Assembly (NCBI RefSeq): GCF_013327855.1
Contig: NZ_JABUMX010000003.1
Location: 62,001 to 126,000 of the forward strand
Direction: 5' to 3'
Length of the DNA: 64,000 bases
From: Phyllobacterium pellucidum
Lineage (GTDB): Bacteria; Pseudomonadota; Alphaproteobacteria; Rhizobiales; Rhizobiaceae
Part shown: positions 37,627-46,799 of the stretch, piece by piece
Numbering within the stretch: the stretch's first letter is position 1
Layout of the letters: each line of letters begins with the position of its first letter
Position numbers and translations under genes: made by a program
The notes under the pieces: generated by a model
Seen by the model: only the letters and a program-made list of their open reading frames with translations
Told to the model about the DNA's origin: nothing
Database searches by the model: none

Positions 37627-37860
37627 GTGCCTGACGAAATCTATGACCTGCGCGGTCTGAACTGTCCCCTGCCGGTGATGAAGACGCGCCGAAAGCTCCT
37701 CGACATGCCCGCCGGGAGCCGTCTGTGGGTCGAAACCAGCGATCCGCTCGCCGTGATCGACATGCCGAACTTCTGCCAGACCGAGGGCCATCAGCTGATC
37801 GAAACAATCAGCATCGTCGGCGGCCACCGCTTCCATATCGAGCGTGGCGACCCTATCTGA
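37627..37860 (+). CDS. TusA-family sulfurtransferase-like protein
   Basis: The product has 77 residues from GTG 37627 with AGGGA 2-3 bases upstream. It shows the TusA signature DLRGLNCPLPVMKTRRKL (catalytic Cys) and a C-terminal beta strand region (LIETISIVGGHRFHIERGD). TusA-like proteins carry sulfur for tRNA thiolation or other transfer. The 4-base gap after the L,D-transpeptidase-fold gene suggests one transcript. Its end overlaps the convergent GTPase gene by 8 bases. Confidence 0.88.
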   Translation: MPDEIYDLRGLNCPLPVMKTRRKLLDMPAGSRLWVETSDPLAVIDMPNFCQTEGHQLIETISIVGGHRFHIERGDPI

Positions 37861-39010
37861 ACTTCATGCCTGAGATTGCGAGCGGATTGTCGATGAGCGC
37901 CGCACTATCCGGCGTATCGATTTGCGGCTGGTTCAGGAACGCGCTGAAAAGCTGCCGGACATAGCTTTCGGGCAAGTCCTTCACGATCATCACCAGACGG
38001 GTCTCGCGCGCGCCATCGGGCCAGGCAGCAAGCCGCGCCGGCGGGTGGAAAATCTGTTGCACGCCATGGATCACGAGCGGACGGTCCGGATCATCAGCAA
38101 GCTGCACGATGCCCTTGACCCGCAGCAGCTTCTCGCCATGGGCGGAGCGCAACAGATCGAGGAACATGTCGAAGCTCGACAGCGGCACCGGACGGTCGTG
38201 CCTCAGGGAAAAAGAACGGATCGAGGCATCATGGCGGTTGACGTCATGGTGGTGATGATCGTGACCGTTCCCATGGCTATGATGATGGTGGTGATCACCG
38301 TCGAGGCCATGGCGCTCGCCTTCGCGGTCCCTGTAGGCCTCCGCTTTCAGCCAGCGCTGCACGTCCACCGTCTTGGTCTCCGCATTATAGATGCCGCATT
38401 CGAACAGCGCCGCATAGCCGGTGCGCTCATCGCCGACATCGATCAGTTCAGCACCGGGATTGAGCGCCGCGAGGCGCGTGCGCAACGCCGCGAGACCTGC
38501 TGCTGCTTCGGGCAGGTCCGTCTTGGTGATGACGATCCTGTCGGCGACGGCGGCCTGCTTGACCGCCTCTTCATGGGCATCGAGCGTCGCCATGCCGTTG
38601 ACCGCGTCTACCGTCGTGATCACGCCGTCGACGCGAAAGGCCTGCAGCAGGACCGGATGGCCCATGATGGTGTGGAGAACGGGTGCAGGATCGGCGAGGC
38701 CCGTCGTCTCGATAATGACGCGCCGCAGACGCTCCAGCCGCCCGGTCTGCAAACGGTCGATCAGGCCCGCAAGCGTATCGACCAGTTCGCCGCGCACGGT
38801 GCAGCAAAGGCAACCATCGGCAAGCTCGATGACGCCGTCGCTGGCGCTTTCTACGAGGAGGTGATCGATGCCGACATCGCCGAATTCATTGATGATCACG
38901 GCCGTATCGGCCAATGCCGGATCCTTGAGGAGCCGGTTGAGCAGCGTTGTCTTGCCGGAGCCGAGAAAGCCCGTTAGGACCGAAACCGGGATGGGCGCGT
39001 TGATGGCCAT
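37853..39010 (-). CDS. COG0523/CobW-family G3E GTPase (metallochaperone-like)
   Basis: The product has 385 residues from ATG 39010. P-loop GFLGSGKTTL lies at residues 14-23, the metal motif CLCC at 67-70, and the NKxD-like element is TKTD in VITKTDLPEA. A His-rich stretch of about 20 residues (around 235-255, pattern HHHHHSHGNGHDHHHH) separates the GTPase from the C-terminal CobW_C domain. Such proteins deliver zinc or cobalt to target enzymes. The TGATG overlap with the carboxypeptidase gene upstream shows translational coupling. No Zur box was looked for experimentally. Confidence 0.92.
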   Translation of the reverse strand: MAINAPIPVSVLTGFLGSGKTTLLNRLLKDPALADTAVIINEFGDVGIDHLLVESASDGVIELADGCLCCTVRGELVDTLAGLIDRLQTGRLERLRRVIIETTGLADPAPVLHTIMGHPVLLQAFRVDGVITTVDAVNGMATLDAHEEAVKQAAVADRIVITKTDLPEAAAGLAALRTRLAALNPGAELIDVGDERTGYAALFECGIYNAETKTVDVQRWLKAEAYRDREGERHGLDGDHHHHHSHGNGHDHHHHDVNRHDASIRSFSLRHDRPVPLSSFDMFLDLLRSAHGEKLLRVKGIVQLADDPDRPLVIHGVQQIFHPPARLAAWPDGARETRLVMIVKDLPESYVRQLFSAFLNQPQIDTPDSAALIDNPLAISGMKFR

Positions 39011-40122
39011 CAATTGACGGCCTTCAGCACATTGCTGGCATCCGTCATCGAAGGCCGATCTGGCCGCGGCGTCGGCAAGGGTATGCTGCTCAGCGGCATG
39101 CCTTCGGAGTTAACCTTGGGCGGCAGGACGACGATCGGTTCCGACTTCGGCTCATGGTCGAGCCGCGCGAGGTAGACCGAGCCCTGGACCAGGTGGCCCT
39201 CGGCATCCTTGCCGTCCCAGCTGTCGGAGGCATTTGCCTGTTTCGAGCAGACGGTCGGACGCATGTTCACCGCGACATCCCGGGTGGGTCCGCCATAGGG
39301 CGCCAGCGTATCGAGTGTCTGGCCGCTGCCCTTGCCTTCGAATGCCTTGCCGAGGAGATCGGCCGCCTTGGTGACCCGCGAGGTAATGGTCATTTCGCCA
39401 AGAACCACCGTGACAATCGTCCGACCGTTGCGTGTCGCCGAACCGATGAGATTATAGCCGGAGGGGCATACGAAACCCGTCTTCATGCCGTCGGCACCCT
39501 GGAAGCGCCCGATCAGCGCATTGTAGTTGGCCTGTGATTTCTTGGCGCCGTAGTCGATCGCCTCGATATCGAAATAATGGGCATATTGCGGATATTCGCG
39601 GCGCAAATGCAGCGTCAGGACCGCGAGATCGCGGGCCGTCGAGTAGTGATCGTCCGAATGCAGGCCGTTCGGATTGACGAAGTGCGTGCCATACATGCCA
39701 AGGCGCTTTGCCTCCTCATTCATCAGCGCGGCAAACTTCTCTTCCGAACCGCCGAGTGTCTCGCCGATGGCCATGGCGACATCATTGGTCGAGCGCACCA
39801 GCATGATCTTCAGCGCATTGTCCAAGGTCATTTCCGTACCCGCCTTGTAGCCGGATCGGCTTGGCGGTTCCTTGACGGCATTTGCGGAGATGCGGATTGG
39901 CGTGTCGAGCGTCACCTGCCCGGATTCGATCATGCGGAATGCCACATAGGTCGTCATCAGCTTGGTGAGCGAGGCCGGATACCAGCGCTGGAACGCATCC
40001 TCCTGCGACAGGATTTCACCGGTATTGGCGTCCACGGTAATGTTTGCGCCGGCAAATGCTGTGGTACCGGCCATGGCCGCAAGCAAACAACCCGATAGAA
40101 AAGAGACTACAGTTTTGCGCAT
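39010..40122 (-). CDS. dacF: D-alanyl-D-alanine carboxypeptidase (PBP5/6 family)
   Basis: The product has 370 residues from ATG 40122; the longer frame to 40200 is rejected because ATG 40122 opens a signal peptide ending AFAGA near residue 25. Active-site motifs are SLTK (S51, K54), STN (111-113) and KTG (214-216). It trims the terminal D-Ala from peptidoglycan stem peptides in the periplasm. The C-terminal half carries a PBP5_C-like domain and a proline-rich end. It is coupled to the COG0523 GTPase gene; members of this family can depend on zinc in some bacteria, but this is inference. Confidence 0.93.
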   Translation of the reverse strand: MRKTVVSFLSGCLLAAMAGTTAFAGANITVDANTGEILSQEDAFQRWYPASLTKLMTTYVAFRMIESGQVTLDTPIRISANAVKEPPSRSGYKAGTEMTLDNALKIMLVRSTNDVAMAIGETLGGSEEKFAALMNEEAKRLGMYGTHFVNPNGLHSDDHYSTARDLAVLTLHLRREYPQYAHYFDIEAIDYGAKKSQANYNALIGRFQGADGMKTGFVCPSGYNLIGSATRNGRTIVTVVLGEMTITSRVTKAADLLGKAFEGKGSGQTLDTLAPYGGPTRDVAVNMRPTVCSKQANASDSWDGKDAEGHLVQGSVYLARLDHEPKSEPIVVLPPKVNSEGMPLSSIPLPTPRPDRPSMTDASNVLKAVN

Positions 40123-40291
40123 TCCTGAGATCCGACCTGTCCTTTTAAAAGCAACCGGGAGGGCATAAGGCATTAAGCCGCGCTTCACGCCGGGCGGCAA
40201 TGGCCTTATCTATCTTATGTGGCAGGCAAAAGGCAAAGCGCCTTTATGCTGTGCACGAAAATGTCAGACGCGAATTTGGAGTCGCTAACGA

Positions 40292-41461
40292 ATGCCCTTG
40301 CTCAACCGTGCCATCGAGATGCAGGACGAGGTTTCAGCGTGGCGTCGCAAGCTGCACGAGAACCCGGAACTGATGTTCGACGTGCACGAGACGGCCGCCT
40401 TCGTCGCCGCGAAACTGCAAGAATTCGGCTGCGACACGGTGGAAACCGGCATCGGCCGTACCGGCGTCGTCGGCATCATCAAGGGGCGTCATGGCCATGG
40501 ACCCACGATCGGCCTGCGCTCGGACATGGACGCGCTGCCGCTCACCGAGATCACCGGCAAGCCATGGGCCTCGCAAAACATCGGCAAGATGCATGCCTGC
40601 GGCCATGACGGCCACACCGCGATGCTGCTCGGCGCTGCGCAATATCTTGCCGAAACACGCAATTTCAAGGGCACGGTCGCAGTCATTTTCCAGCCGGCGG
40701 AGGAAGGCGGTGGTGGCGGGCGCGAAATGGTCAAGGAAGGCATGATGGAGCGCTTCAGCATTTCGGAAGTCTATGGCATGCACAATATTCCGGGGCTCGC
40801 CGTGGGCGAGTTTGCCATCCGCAAGGGGCCGATCATGGCGGCGACGGACGAGTTCAACATCACCATCGAAGGCCGCGGCGGGCACGCGGCGCAGCCGCAC
40901 CGAACCATCGATCCTGTGGTCATCGGCGCGCAGCTCGTCAACGCCTTGCAGACCATCGTCTCGCGCGGCACTGACCCGCTCGATTCCGTTGTGCTGTCAG
41001 TGACTAAGTTTCATGCGGGTGATGCGCACAACATCATCCCCCAGCGCGCCGAGCTTGCCGGCACGGTCCGCACGCTGCGCGCCGAAATGCGCGATTTTGC
41101 CGAAAAACGCCTTACCGAGGTCGCCGAAGGCGTTGCCGGCGCGCTTGGAGCAAGCGCCAGCGTTCACTATGCCCGCAACTATCCGGTGACGTTCAATCAT
41201 GACCGCGAGACAAGCTTTGCCGCGCAAACCGCCCGTATGGTCGCCGGCAATCACGCGGTCAACGAAGACGTTGCGCCGATGATGGCCGGCGAGGACTTTT
41301 CCTACATGCTGGAAGCTCGCCCCGGCGCCTTCATCTTCATCGGCAACGGCGACAGCGCATCGCTGCACAATCCGGCCTATGACTTCAACGACGCCGCCAT
41401 TCCACACGGAATCAGCTATTGGGTAACGCTCGCGGAAAGCGCCCTCCCCGCCTCGCCCTGA
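40292..41461 (+). CDS. M20-family amidohydrolase (hippurate hydrolase-like)
   Basis: The 389-residue metallopeptidase has LRSDMDALPL and MHACGHDGHTAMLLGAA (metal-binding HACGHD near residue 107), QPAEEGGGGGREMVKEGMMERF and the dimerisation domain ITIEGRGGHAAQPHRTIDP. PMMAGEDFSYMLEARPGAFIFIGNGD supplies the second metal set. It hydrolyses N-acyl amino acids or similar amides. It is monocistronic and divergent from the carboxypeptidase gene; a tRNA-Arg gene follows 76 bases downstream. Confidence 0.93.
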   Translation: MPLLNRAIEMQDEVSAWRRKLHENPELMFDVHETAAFVAAKLQEFGCDTVETGIGRTGVVGIIKGRHGHGPTIGLRSDMDALPLTEITGKPWASQNIGKMHACGHDGHTAMLLGAAQYLAETRNFKGTVAVIFQPAEEGGGGGREMVKEGMMERFSISEVYGMHNIPGLAVGEFAIRKGPIMAATDEFNITIEGRGGHAAQPHRTIDPVVIGAQLVNALQTIVSRGTDPLDSVVLSVTKFHAGDAHNIIPQRAELAGTVRTLRAEMRDFAEKRLTEVAEGVAGALGASASVHYARNYPVTFNHDRETSFAAQTARMVAGNHAVNEDVAPMMAGEDFSYMLEARPGAFIFIGNGDSASLHNPAYDFNDAAIPHGISYWVTLAESALPASP

Positions 41462-41537
41462 GGCGGCTTTGGCAACGCAATTTCCTCGCATCTTCAGGCT
41501 TGGCGCGCGCGGCGAAAAACAGTATGTCTCAAGTCAT

Positions 41538-41614
41538 GGTCCCGTAGCTCAGTAGGATAGAGCGACAGATTCCTAATCTGTAGGCCACTGGTTCGAATCC
41601 AGTCGGGATCACCA
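41538..41614 (+). tRNA. tRNA-Arg (anticodon CCT)
   Basis: The 77-base cloverleaf has acceptor GGTCCCG paired with CGGGATC (one G-U), D-arm AGCTCAGTAGGATAGAGC, anticodon stem ACAGA/TCTGT with loop TTCCTAA (CCT at 41572-41574), T-arm GGTTCGAATCC and an encoded CCA. It reads the AGG codon. It is the second tRNA-Arg gene of the window. Confidence 0.95.
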
Positions 41615-41702
41615 ATTACCGATGCCCAAGTTAATATGTTTGCCTCGTCGCATCGTGCGGCAAATAGCCTTATGCGAGCAGACTTCCGGTTCGCGGCGAG
41701 AC

Positions 41703-42197
41703 TCAAGGAACTGGCTCGACCCTTGTCCAGAAATCGTTGAAGGCGATGCTGTCAAAGAAAGCGTGCGCCTTGCCGATCTTGCCGTCTTTCAGATCGAGGA
41801 ACCAGGCATAGGTATTTGCATAGGGCTTGCCGTCGCGCGCAGTGCCGCTCGCATCGAAGAAAACGACGACCGTGTTACCTTCTGCATAGATATTGCGAAT
41901 TGACGGCTTCAGGCCGGCGCTCATGCGCGCGTTGAATGGCCGGATCACTTCACTCATGAAGGCTTCGCGGCTCGGATAGGTCTTGGAAGCAAGTGAATTG
42001 CCGGTAATGGTCCACGTCGCATCATCGGCCAGCAAATCGTATGGGCCGCCTGTTCCCGCGGCCCACGCATCGAACGCGCGCTGGATGATCGCCTTGTTCG
42101 CATCTGCCGTGTCTGCCCGTGCGTGCGCCAATGGAGCCAGCGCGGCCACGGCGAAGCCTGAGACCGCTACTGCCAACAATGTGCCAAATCCTGCCAT
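41703..42197 (-). CDS. SnoaL/NTF2-like secreted protein
   Basis: The product has 164 residues from ATG 42197, which has GGAGGAG 6-7 bases upstream; the GTG at 42212 is rejected. A signal-like hydrophobic segment (LLAVAVSGFAVAALAPLAHARA) precedes a SnoaL-type alpha+beta cone (IIQRAFDAWAAGTGGPYDLLADDATWTITG, VIRPFNARM, VVVFFDASGTARDGKPYANTYAWFLDLKDGKI). Members are isomerases, lyases or simple ligand-binding proteins. It lies upstream of the SDR, GlcG-like and AraC genes relative to the minus strand order and may share their control. Confidence 0.82.
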   Translation of the reverse strand: MAGFGTLLAVAVSGFAVAALAPLAHARADTADANKAIIQRAFDAWAAGTGGPYDLLADDATWTITGNSLASKTYPSREAFMSEVIRPFNARMSAGLKPSIRNIYAEGNTVVVFFDASGTARDGKPYANTYAWFLDLKDGKIGKAHAFFDSIAFNDFWTRVEPVP

Positions 42198-42251
42198 GGC
42201 TATCTCCTCCACTGGTAATAATCAGTCGCAGTCGTGCACGGGCCGGACCGC

Positions 42252-43055
42252 CTAGATTTGGTTTTCCCAGGCCGCCAGTTGGTGTTCCTTCAACATATTT
42301 TCGATCGCTTTCGGCACCACATTGCGGAATTTGCCGGTGTCGGCGGGCACGACCTCGATCATGCGATCGATCATCTCCTGCGGGTCCATTTTACCCTCGG
42401 GCGTTGCGAAGAAGTCGTCGAACCCCTTGCGCAGGTCAGCGCGCTTGGTGAAATTTGTGGAATCGTCCAGCCAACGGAACGGGTTATCGGCCATGGTTTC
42501 ATTATAACCGGTGTAGTAAGCGCCGGGGTTGATCGTCTGAATCTTGATCCCATAGGCGCTGAGTTCCTGCTGCAACGCCTCAGCGATCGATTCCAGAGCA
42601 TGCTTGGTCGAAACATACGTGCCCCAGTTGGCCGGGGTAAAAAGCCCGCCCATTGACGATGTGAAGACGACCTTGCCTTTCTTGCCCTGCCTCACCCATT
42701 TCTGGACAACGCCCTGCGTAAGCTGAAGGGGCAAGATGACATTGACCTCGAAGTTACGGCGAACAAGGTCGATCGGGATTTCCCAGACGGGACCGGCCTC
42801 GCCCATGCCGGCATTGTTCCACAAGACATCGAATTCCCATCCAATGGCCTGTTTGATGTCGTACGGATCGTCGAGATCCAGACGTTCGACACGGAAGTTG
42901 TTGAGGCCGAGCGCAGCGGCTTCCTCCCGCAACGGCGTGACTTGCGAAGATACGTGTGCTGTGGCGATGATGTTATGACCGTTTTTGGCCATCCCGATCG
43001 CAGCAGCTTTACCGAAGCCCGACCCAGCACCGGTGATAAGGATCGTCCTGGACAT
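42252..43055 (-). CDS. Short-chain dehydrogenase/reductase
   Basis: The 267-residue oxidoreductase has TGAGSGFGKAAAIGMAKNG as the cofactor loop, LWNNAGMGEAGPVWE, and the catalytic set S (FTSSMGG), Y and K in YVSTKHALESIAEALQQELS. The substrate is unknown. It sits downstream of the GlcG-like gene (45-base gap) and upstream of the SnoaL-like gene on the same strand, which suggests one transcript, possibly induced through the AraC regulator at 44 kb. Confidence 0.9.
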   Translation of the reverse strand: MSRTILITGAGSGFGKAAAIGMAKNGHNIIATAHVSSQVTPLREEAAALGLNNFRVERLDLDDPYDIKQAIGWEFDVLWNNAGMGEAGPVWEIPIDLVRRNFEVNVILPLQLTQGVVQKWVRQGKKGKVVFTSSMGGLFTPANWGTYVSTKHALESIAEALQQELSAYGIKIQTINPGAYYTGYNETMADNPFRWLDDSTNFTKRADLRKGFDDFFATPEGKMDPQEMIDRMIEVVPADTGKFRNVVPKAIENMLKEHQLAAWENQI

Positions 43056-43100
43056 TCCATTCTCCTCTTGTTGGCCTAGTTGATGTGAGTTTTGAGAGCG

Positions 43101-43502
43101 TCAGTCGAGGCCTGAAACGGCCGCCTGGGCGACGTCCATGTCCTGTGCTACGGCCCCTCCCGACACGCCTACCGCCCCGAGGAAAGTTCCGTCGGGCGCC
43201 GTCAGAGGCAGGCCACCGCCAAATACCACGAGAACGCCATTGGTCTGCTCAAGCCCTGGCGATCCGCCTCCCGGCTTGCAGAACTCACCAACGGTCTCCG
43301 TTGCCATCTGGAAGAGGGCGGCCGTCTTGGCCTTGCCCAGAGCGATATCTATGGACCCGAGCAATGCTCCATCCATGCGGCTGAAAGCTTTGAGTTGCGC
43401 GCCTGCGTCAAGCACCGCAATATTGACCGCAACCCCGATGGCCTGGGCACGGGCTTCCCCGGCCGCAATGATCGAACGCGCCTGATGAACCGAGATCTGC
43501 AT
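43101..43502 (-). CDS. GlcG/HbpS-family (DUF336) protein
   Basis: The product has 133 residues from ATG 43502. It carries the family pattern ARSIIAAGEARAQAIGVAVNIAVLDAGAQLKAFSRMDGALLGSIDIALGKAKTAALF and ends with GGGLPLTAPDGTFLGAVGVSGGAVAQDMDVAQAA. HbpS-type proteins bind heme or act as small-molecule sensors; GlcG accompanies glycolate genes. The role here is unknown. It is first of three minus-strand genes (GlcG-like, SDR, SnoaL-like), with the AraC gene further upstream on the same strand. Confidence 0.85.
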   Translation of the reverse strand: MQISVHQARSIIAAGEARAQAIGVAVNIAVLDAGAQLKAFSRMDGALLGSIDIALGKAKTAALFQMATETVGEFCKPGGGSPGLEQTNGVLVVFGGGLPLTAPDGTFLGAVGVSGGAVAQDMDVAQAAVSGLD

Positions 43503-43659
43503 GGCTATTCCCCTCGACGCCAACTGCGCGAGGAATAATATTCAGCATCGCTCGTCCTGCGAGGTACGTGCGTGCTTTCTTGTGTACTCGAGTGCTGATT
43601 TGAGAGCGGCCGAAATCACATATGCTTGAATGGGTACGGCCGTCGGCGGTTCGGTCCCC

Positions 43660-44565
43660 TCACAACTTGTGCTTGCGGCGCCATTCGCCCGGGGAGGCCT
43701 TGAAGCGCTTGAGGAAAACTTTCGTGAGGTGACTGTGGTCAGCGAAGCCGCAATCGTCGGCGATCGCCTGGATAGTAAGGCTCGTTCCCAGAAGCAACGT
43801 CACCGCCTTCTCCAGGCGCTGGTTCTGCAGCCACATCATGGGCGAGCGACCCGTGCTGATCTTGAAGGATCGAGCGAGATGAGCGCGGGAAAGGCCGGTT
43901 TCCTTGGCGAGAACGTCAAGCCCGATATCGCCTTTCAGGTTCGCGAGCAGAAGGTCCTTTACCCTTCGCTCTTGCCGCGGAGCCAATCCTCCTTTGACCG
44001 CGCGGAACTCGGTTGCCTGTTCCCCGTAAAACATGGTCAGATGGGACAGGAGCGTTATAGTAAGCTGGTCAAGGAAGAGGCGCGAGGCAGCTTCAGGCCG
44101 TTCGAATGCAGGTACGAAACATTCCATCAAGTTTCGCACGATGATATCTGAATAACCAAACACGTCTCTATCCCGCAGCGTCGAGAAGGGCGCCAGATCG
44201 TTCTCCTGGTGGAATTCGGTAATCGAGGCATGGGGCGCGAACATCGAGACGCAGTCGACGTCTCCGGCCTCGACCGCTGTGTAGCGTCTTCTAAGGTCGA
44301 GGAGCAGAAATTCGCCGGGATCCAATGATACGGACGTTACCGGCTTCCCATCGATCCAACGTGGCCGCGCCGGAAGATGGTTTCTTTGATAGCAGATCAT
44401 GTAGCCGTCCGCCTGCTCCAGCTGGACGGGAATGCCATTGTCATCGTGCCGCCATTTCAGCCTGCCGAAGGTGGCGTCCTGCAGCGTGATATGACTCATC
44501 TCAAGCGACGAAGGCCGCTCGACGCCTTGAAACCTGTCCGGACTGGCTATCCCCCTGCGCGCCAT
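43660..44565 (-). CDS. AraC-family transcriptional regulator
   Basis: The product has about 301 residues from ATG 44565; a TTG at 44595 and an ATG at 44499 are alternatives. The C-terminus holds both AraC helix-turn-helix units: GLDVLAKETGLSRAHLARSFKISTGRSPMMWLQNQRLEKA and LTIQAIADDCGFADHSHLTKVFLKRFKASPGEWRR. The N-terminal half resembles cupin-like AraC_binding_2 sensor domains. It probably regulates the SnoaL/SDR/GlcG genes downstream on the same strand; the inducer is unknown. Confidence 0.9.
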   Translation of the reverse strand: MARRGIASPDRFQGVERPSSLEMSHITLQDATFGRLKWRHDDNGIPVQLEQADGYMICYQRNHLPARPRWIDGKPVTSVSLDPGEFLLLDLRRRYTAVEAGDVDCVSMFAPHASITEFHQENDLAPFSTLRDRDVFGYSDIIVRNLMECFVPAFERPEAASRLFLDQLTITLLSHLTMFYGEQATEFRAVKGGLAPRQERRVKDLLLANLKGDIGLDVLAKETGLSRAHLARSFKISTGRSPMMWLQNQRLEKAVTLLLGTSLTIQAIADDCGFADHSHLTKVFLKRFKASPGEWRRKHKL

Positions 44566-44685
44566 CCTTAGCCCCCGCGCGATGTTCCGGATCAATACTA
44601 GATTAGCCGAGGCGCCAAATCCACCCGTCCGTTGGGCGTCACTGGAAGCGGCCGTCCAGCGGCGCTTTGGCGAGCACTGATATGG

Positions 44686-45483
44686 TCAAGCCATTTGGTT
44701 CAGGGTATTGCGGACGTTTTTGTTCATTTCGGCCTGGGTCGCGGCAAAATCACCGACAGAGGTCCAGTAGCGCAAGGTTATCGACACGCTGCTATCGCCG
44801 AGGTCCGCGACAAATGCGGCAGGAGTCGGTTCCTTTTTCACGCGCGCATCGCGCTCGGCGAGCTTCATCAGCGATTTCTGCATTGCCTCGATGTCATCCG
44901 AATTGGGAATCGTGATGGTGATATCGGTCCGGCGCACGCCATTGCGCGTATAATTCTTGACCGGCAGCGTCCATAGCGTCGAATTCGGCGCAAGAATGTA
45001 GATCCCATCAGCGGCACGCAATCGCGTCGCAAAGAGCCCTATCTCCTCAACAGTGCCGGAGACGCTGCCGACTTCGACATATTCGCCGATCCGCAGCGGC
45101 CGCAGCGCCAAGAGCATAATACCGGCGGCTATATTCTGCAGTGTTCCCTGGAGCGCCAGACCGATAGCGAGACCTACCGCGCCAATGGCGGCAATGACCG
45201 ATGCTGTCTGGATACCGAACTGGCCCAGCACCATGACAACCACGAGCCCGAGCACGAAATAGCGCGCGATCTTTGAAAGGAAGCGACGCAAGGTAAGGTC
45301 GAAGCCGCCAACGCGGCCAAGACCGGCAAAGAGCCAGCGCTCCACGAGGCCGGCCACAAGAAACCCTATGACCATGAGCAAGATCGCGCCGATCACCGAA
45401 AACGAATAGGTGACAACCAGCGCACTCGCCTGTCTTATCCCGGTTTGTATGGCGGAATAGGCGCTTTGAGGATCAAGTTCCAT
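44686..45483 (-). CDS. mscS: Small-conductance mechanosensitive channel (MscS family)
   Basis: The product has 265 residues from ATG 45483 with GGAGA upstream. Three transmembrane helices are visible; TM3 (AAIGAVGLAIGLALQGTLQNIAAGIMLLALRPL) has the Gly/Ala packing pattern and Q of MscS pores. The beta domain (GEYVEVGSVSGTVEEIGLFATRLR, LAPNSTLWTLPVKNYTRN) follows, and then the alpha/beta C-terminus. It releases solutes on osmotic downshock. It stands alone. Confidence 0.94.
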   Translation of the reverse strand: MELDPQSAYSAIQTGIRQASALVVTYSFSVIGAILLMVIGFLVAGLVERWLFAGLGRVGGFDLTLRRFLSKIARYFVLGLVVVMVLGQFGIQTASVIAAIGAVGLAIGLALQGTLQNIAAGIMLLALRPLRIGEYVEVGSVSGTVEEIGLFATRLRAADGIYILAPNSTLWTLPVKNYTRNGVRRTDITITIPNSDDIEAMQKSLMKLAERDARVKKEPTPAAFVADLGDSSVSITLRYWTSVGDFAATQAEMNKNVRNTLNQMA

Positions 45484-45570
45484 AAGACAGTTCTCCGTTT
45501 CGGTGGGAAGGGCTCAACCGTTGGAAGATGTTCCTGGTTCCGGATGCCAGAGCGTCGCCGTCGTTCCGCC

Positions 45571-46617
45571 TCAAGCCTCCTGGGTCTCGCCGTGACGCCG
45601 GCGGTAGCGGATCGAGGAGAAGAAGGCGAACATAATGAGCGCTGCGCCGATCACGCCGGTTATCACCTCCGGAATGTGAACCAGCGTCTGGCAATACATG
45701 ATCAGGGCCAGAACGAGGATCGCGTAGAAGGCGCCGTGCTCAAGGTAGCGATATTGGCCGAGCGTTTCCTTGTCGACCATCATGATCGTCAGCGCCCGAA
45801 CATAGAAGGCGCCGATGCCAAGGCCGATCGCAATGACGAAGAGATTTGTCGAGAGGGCAAATGCCCCGATAACGCCATCGAACGAGAAGCTGGCATCGAG
45901 CATTTCGAGGTAAAGGAAGGCGCCGAGCCCACCCTTGTGCACCGTGTCCATCTGCTCCTGGGTCGCATCGAGAACCGCGCCAAGCCCTTCGACGAAGAGG
46001 AACGTCAAGAGGCCGTAAATGGCCGACGTCAGGAACGTCACCGATTCCTCACCCTCGAGCTGGCGCGAGAAGAATATGATGAGAAGCAGCGCAACCGCGA
46101 CCTCAATACCCTGGATCGAGGCAAACCGGGAGGCATTTGCCTCGATAACCTTGATCCAATGGACGTCCTTCTCGTGATCGAAAAAGAACTTCAGGCCGAC
46201 CATCAGCAGGAAAGTGCCGCCGAATGCCGCAATGGATACATGCGCGTCCTGCATGATGCGGGCATATTCTTCCGGATTGGAGATGGCGAGTTTTAGCGCC
46301 GAAATTGGATCGATCCAGGCCGCAATGGCGACGATTGCCAGCGGAAAGATAATCCGCATGCCAAACACGGCGATTATTATGCCCCAGGTCAGGAAGCGCC
46401 GCTGCCACGTTGGTGTCATGTCCCGCAGGATCTTGGCGTTGACGATAGCGTTGTCGAAAGACAGCGAGATTTCGAGGATGCCGAGGACAGCACAAATGAA
46501 AAGGACCGAAAGTGCGCCCTGTACGGTTCCTGAATAAATGAAACCGATCCAAGTACCGAGCGCGAGACCAACAAATGTAAAAATGAAGGGCCAGGTGAAA
46601 TATTTATACGTTGCCAT
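45571..46617 (-). CDS. DUF475 / TerC-like integral membrane protein
   Basis: The product has 348 residues from ATG 46617 with AGGAAA upstream. It has about nine hydrophobic segments, with the family motifs ILEISLSFDNAIVNAKIL and EMLDASFSFDGVIGAFAL, which place conserved Asp and Asn residues in the membrane as in TerC/DUF475 proteins linked to tellurite resistance or metal export. The transported ion is unknown. No manganese (yybP-ykoY) riboswitch was recognised in the 182 bases upstream. Confidence 0.9.
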   Translation of the reverse strand: MATYKYFTWPFIFTFVGLALGTWIGFIYSGTVQGALSVLFICAVLGILEISLSFDNAIVNAKILRDMTPTWQRRFLTWGIIIAVFGMRIIFPLAIVAIAAWIDPISALKLAISNPEEYARIMQDAHVSIAAFGGTFLLMVGLKFFFDHEKDVHWIKVIEANASRFASIQGIEVAVALLLIIFFSRQLEGEESVTFLTSAIYGLLTFLFVEGLGAVLDATQEQMDTVHKGGLGAFLYLEMLDASFSFDGVIGAFALSTNLFVIAIGLGIGAFYVRALTIMMVDKETLGQYRYLEHGAFYAILVLALIMYCQTLVHIPEVITGVIGAALIMFAFFSSIRYRRRHGETQEA

Positions 46618-46799
46618 GCGCGTTTCCTGCTTGAAACTCCCTGATTGCTATCAAGATGGGAACTCAGAACGGCCATAACCACCGCATAGGCGGGTTTATG
46701 CGCCGTTCAATATGATTTCACACTCGATTGCAATCCTCCCACTGTCTTTAAACCCCACAAACCTGTCTCAATCCTGTCTCGTCCACGAGCAGGCGGCGG

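Noticed and set aside
46618..46799. Manganese (yybP-ykoY) riboswitch before the DUF475 gene
   Set aside because: The paired loops and the conserved core could not be found in the 182 bases upstream.
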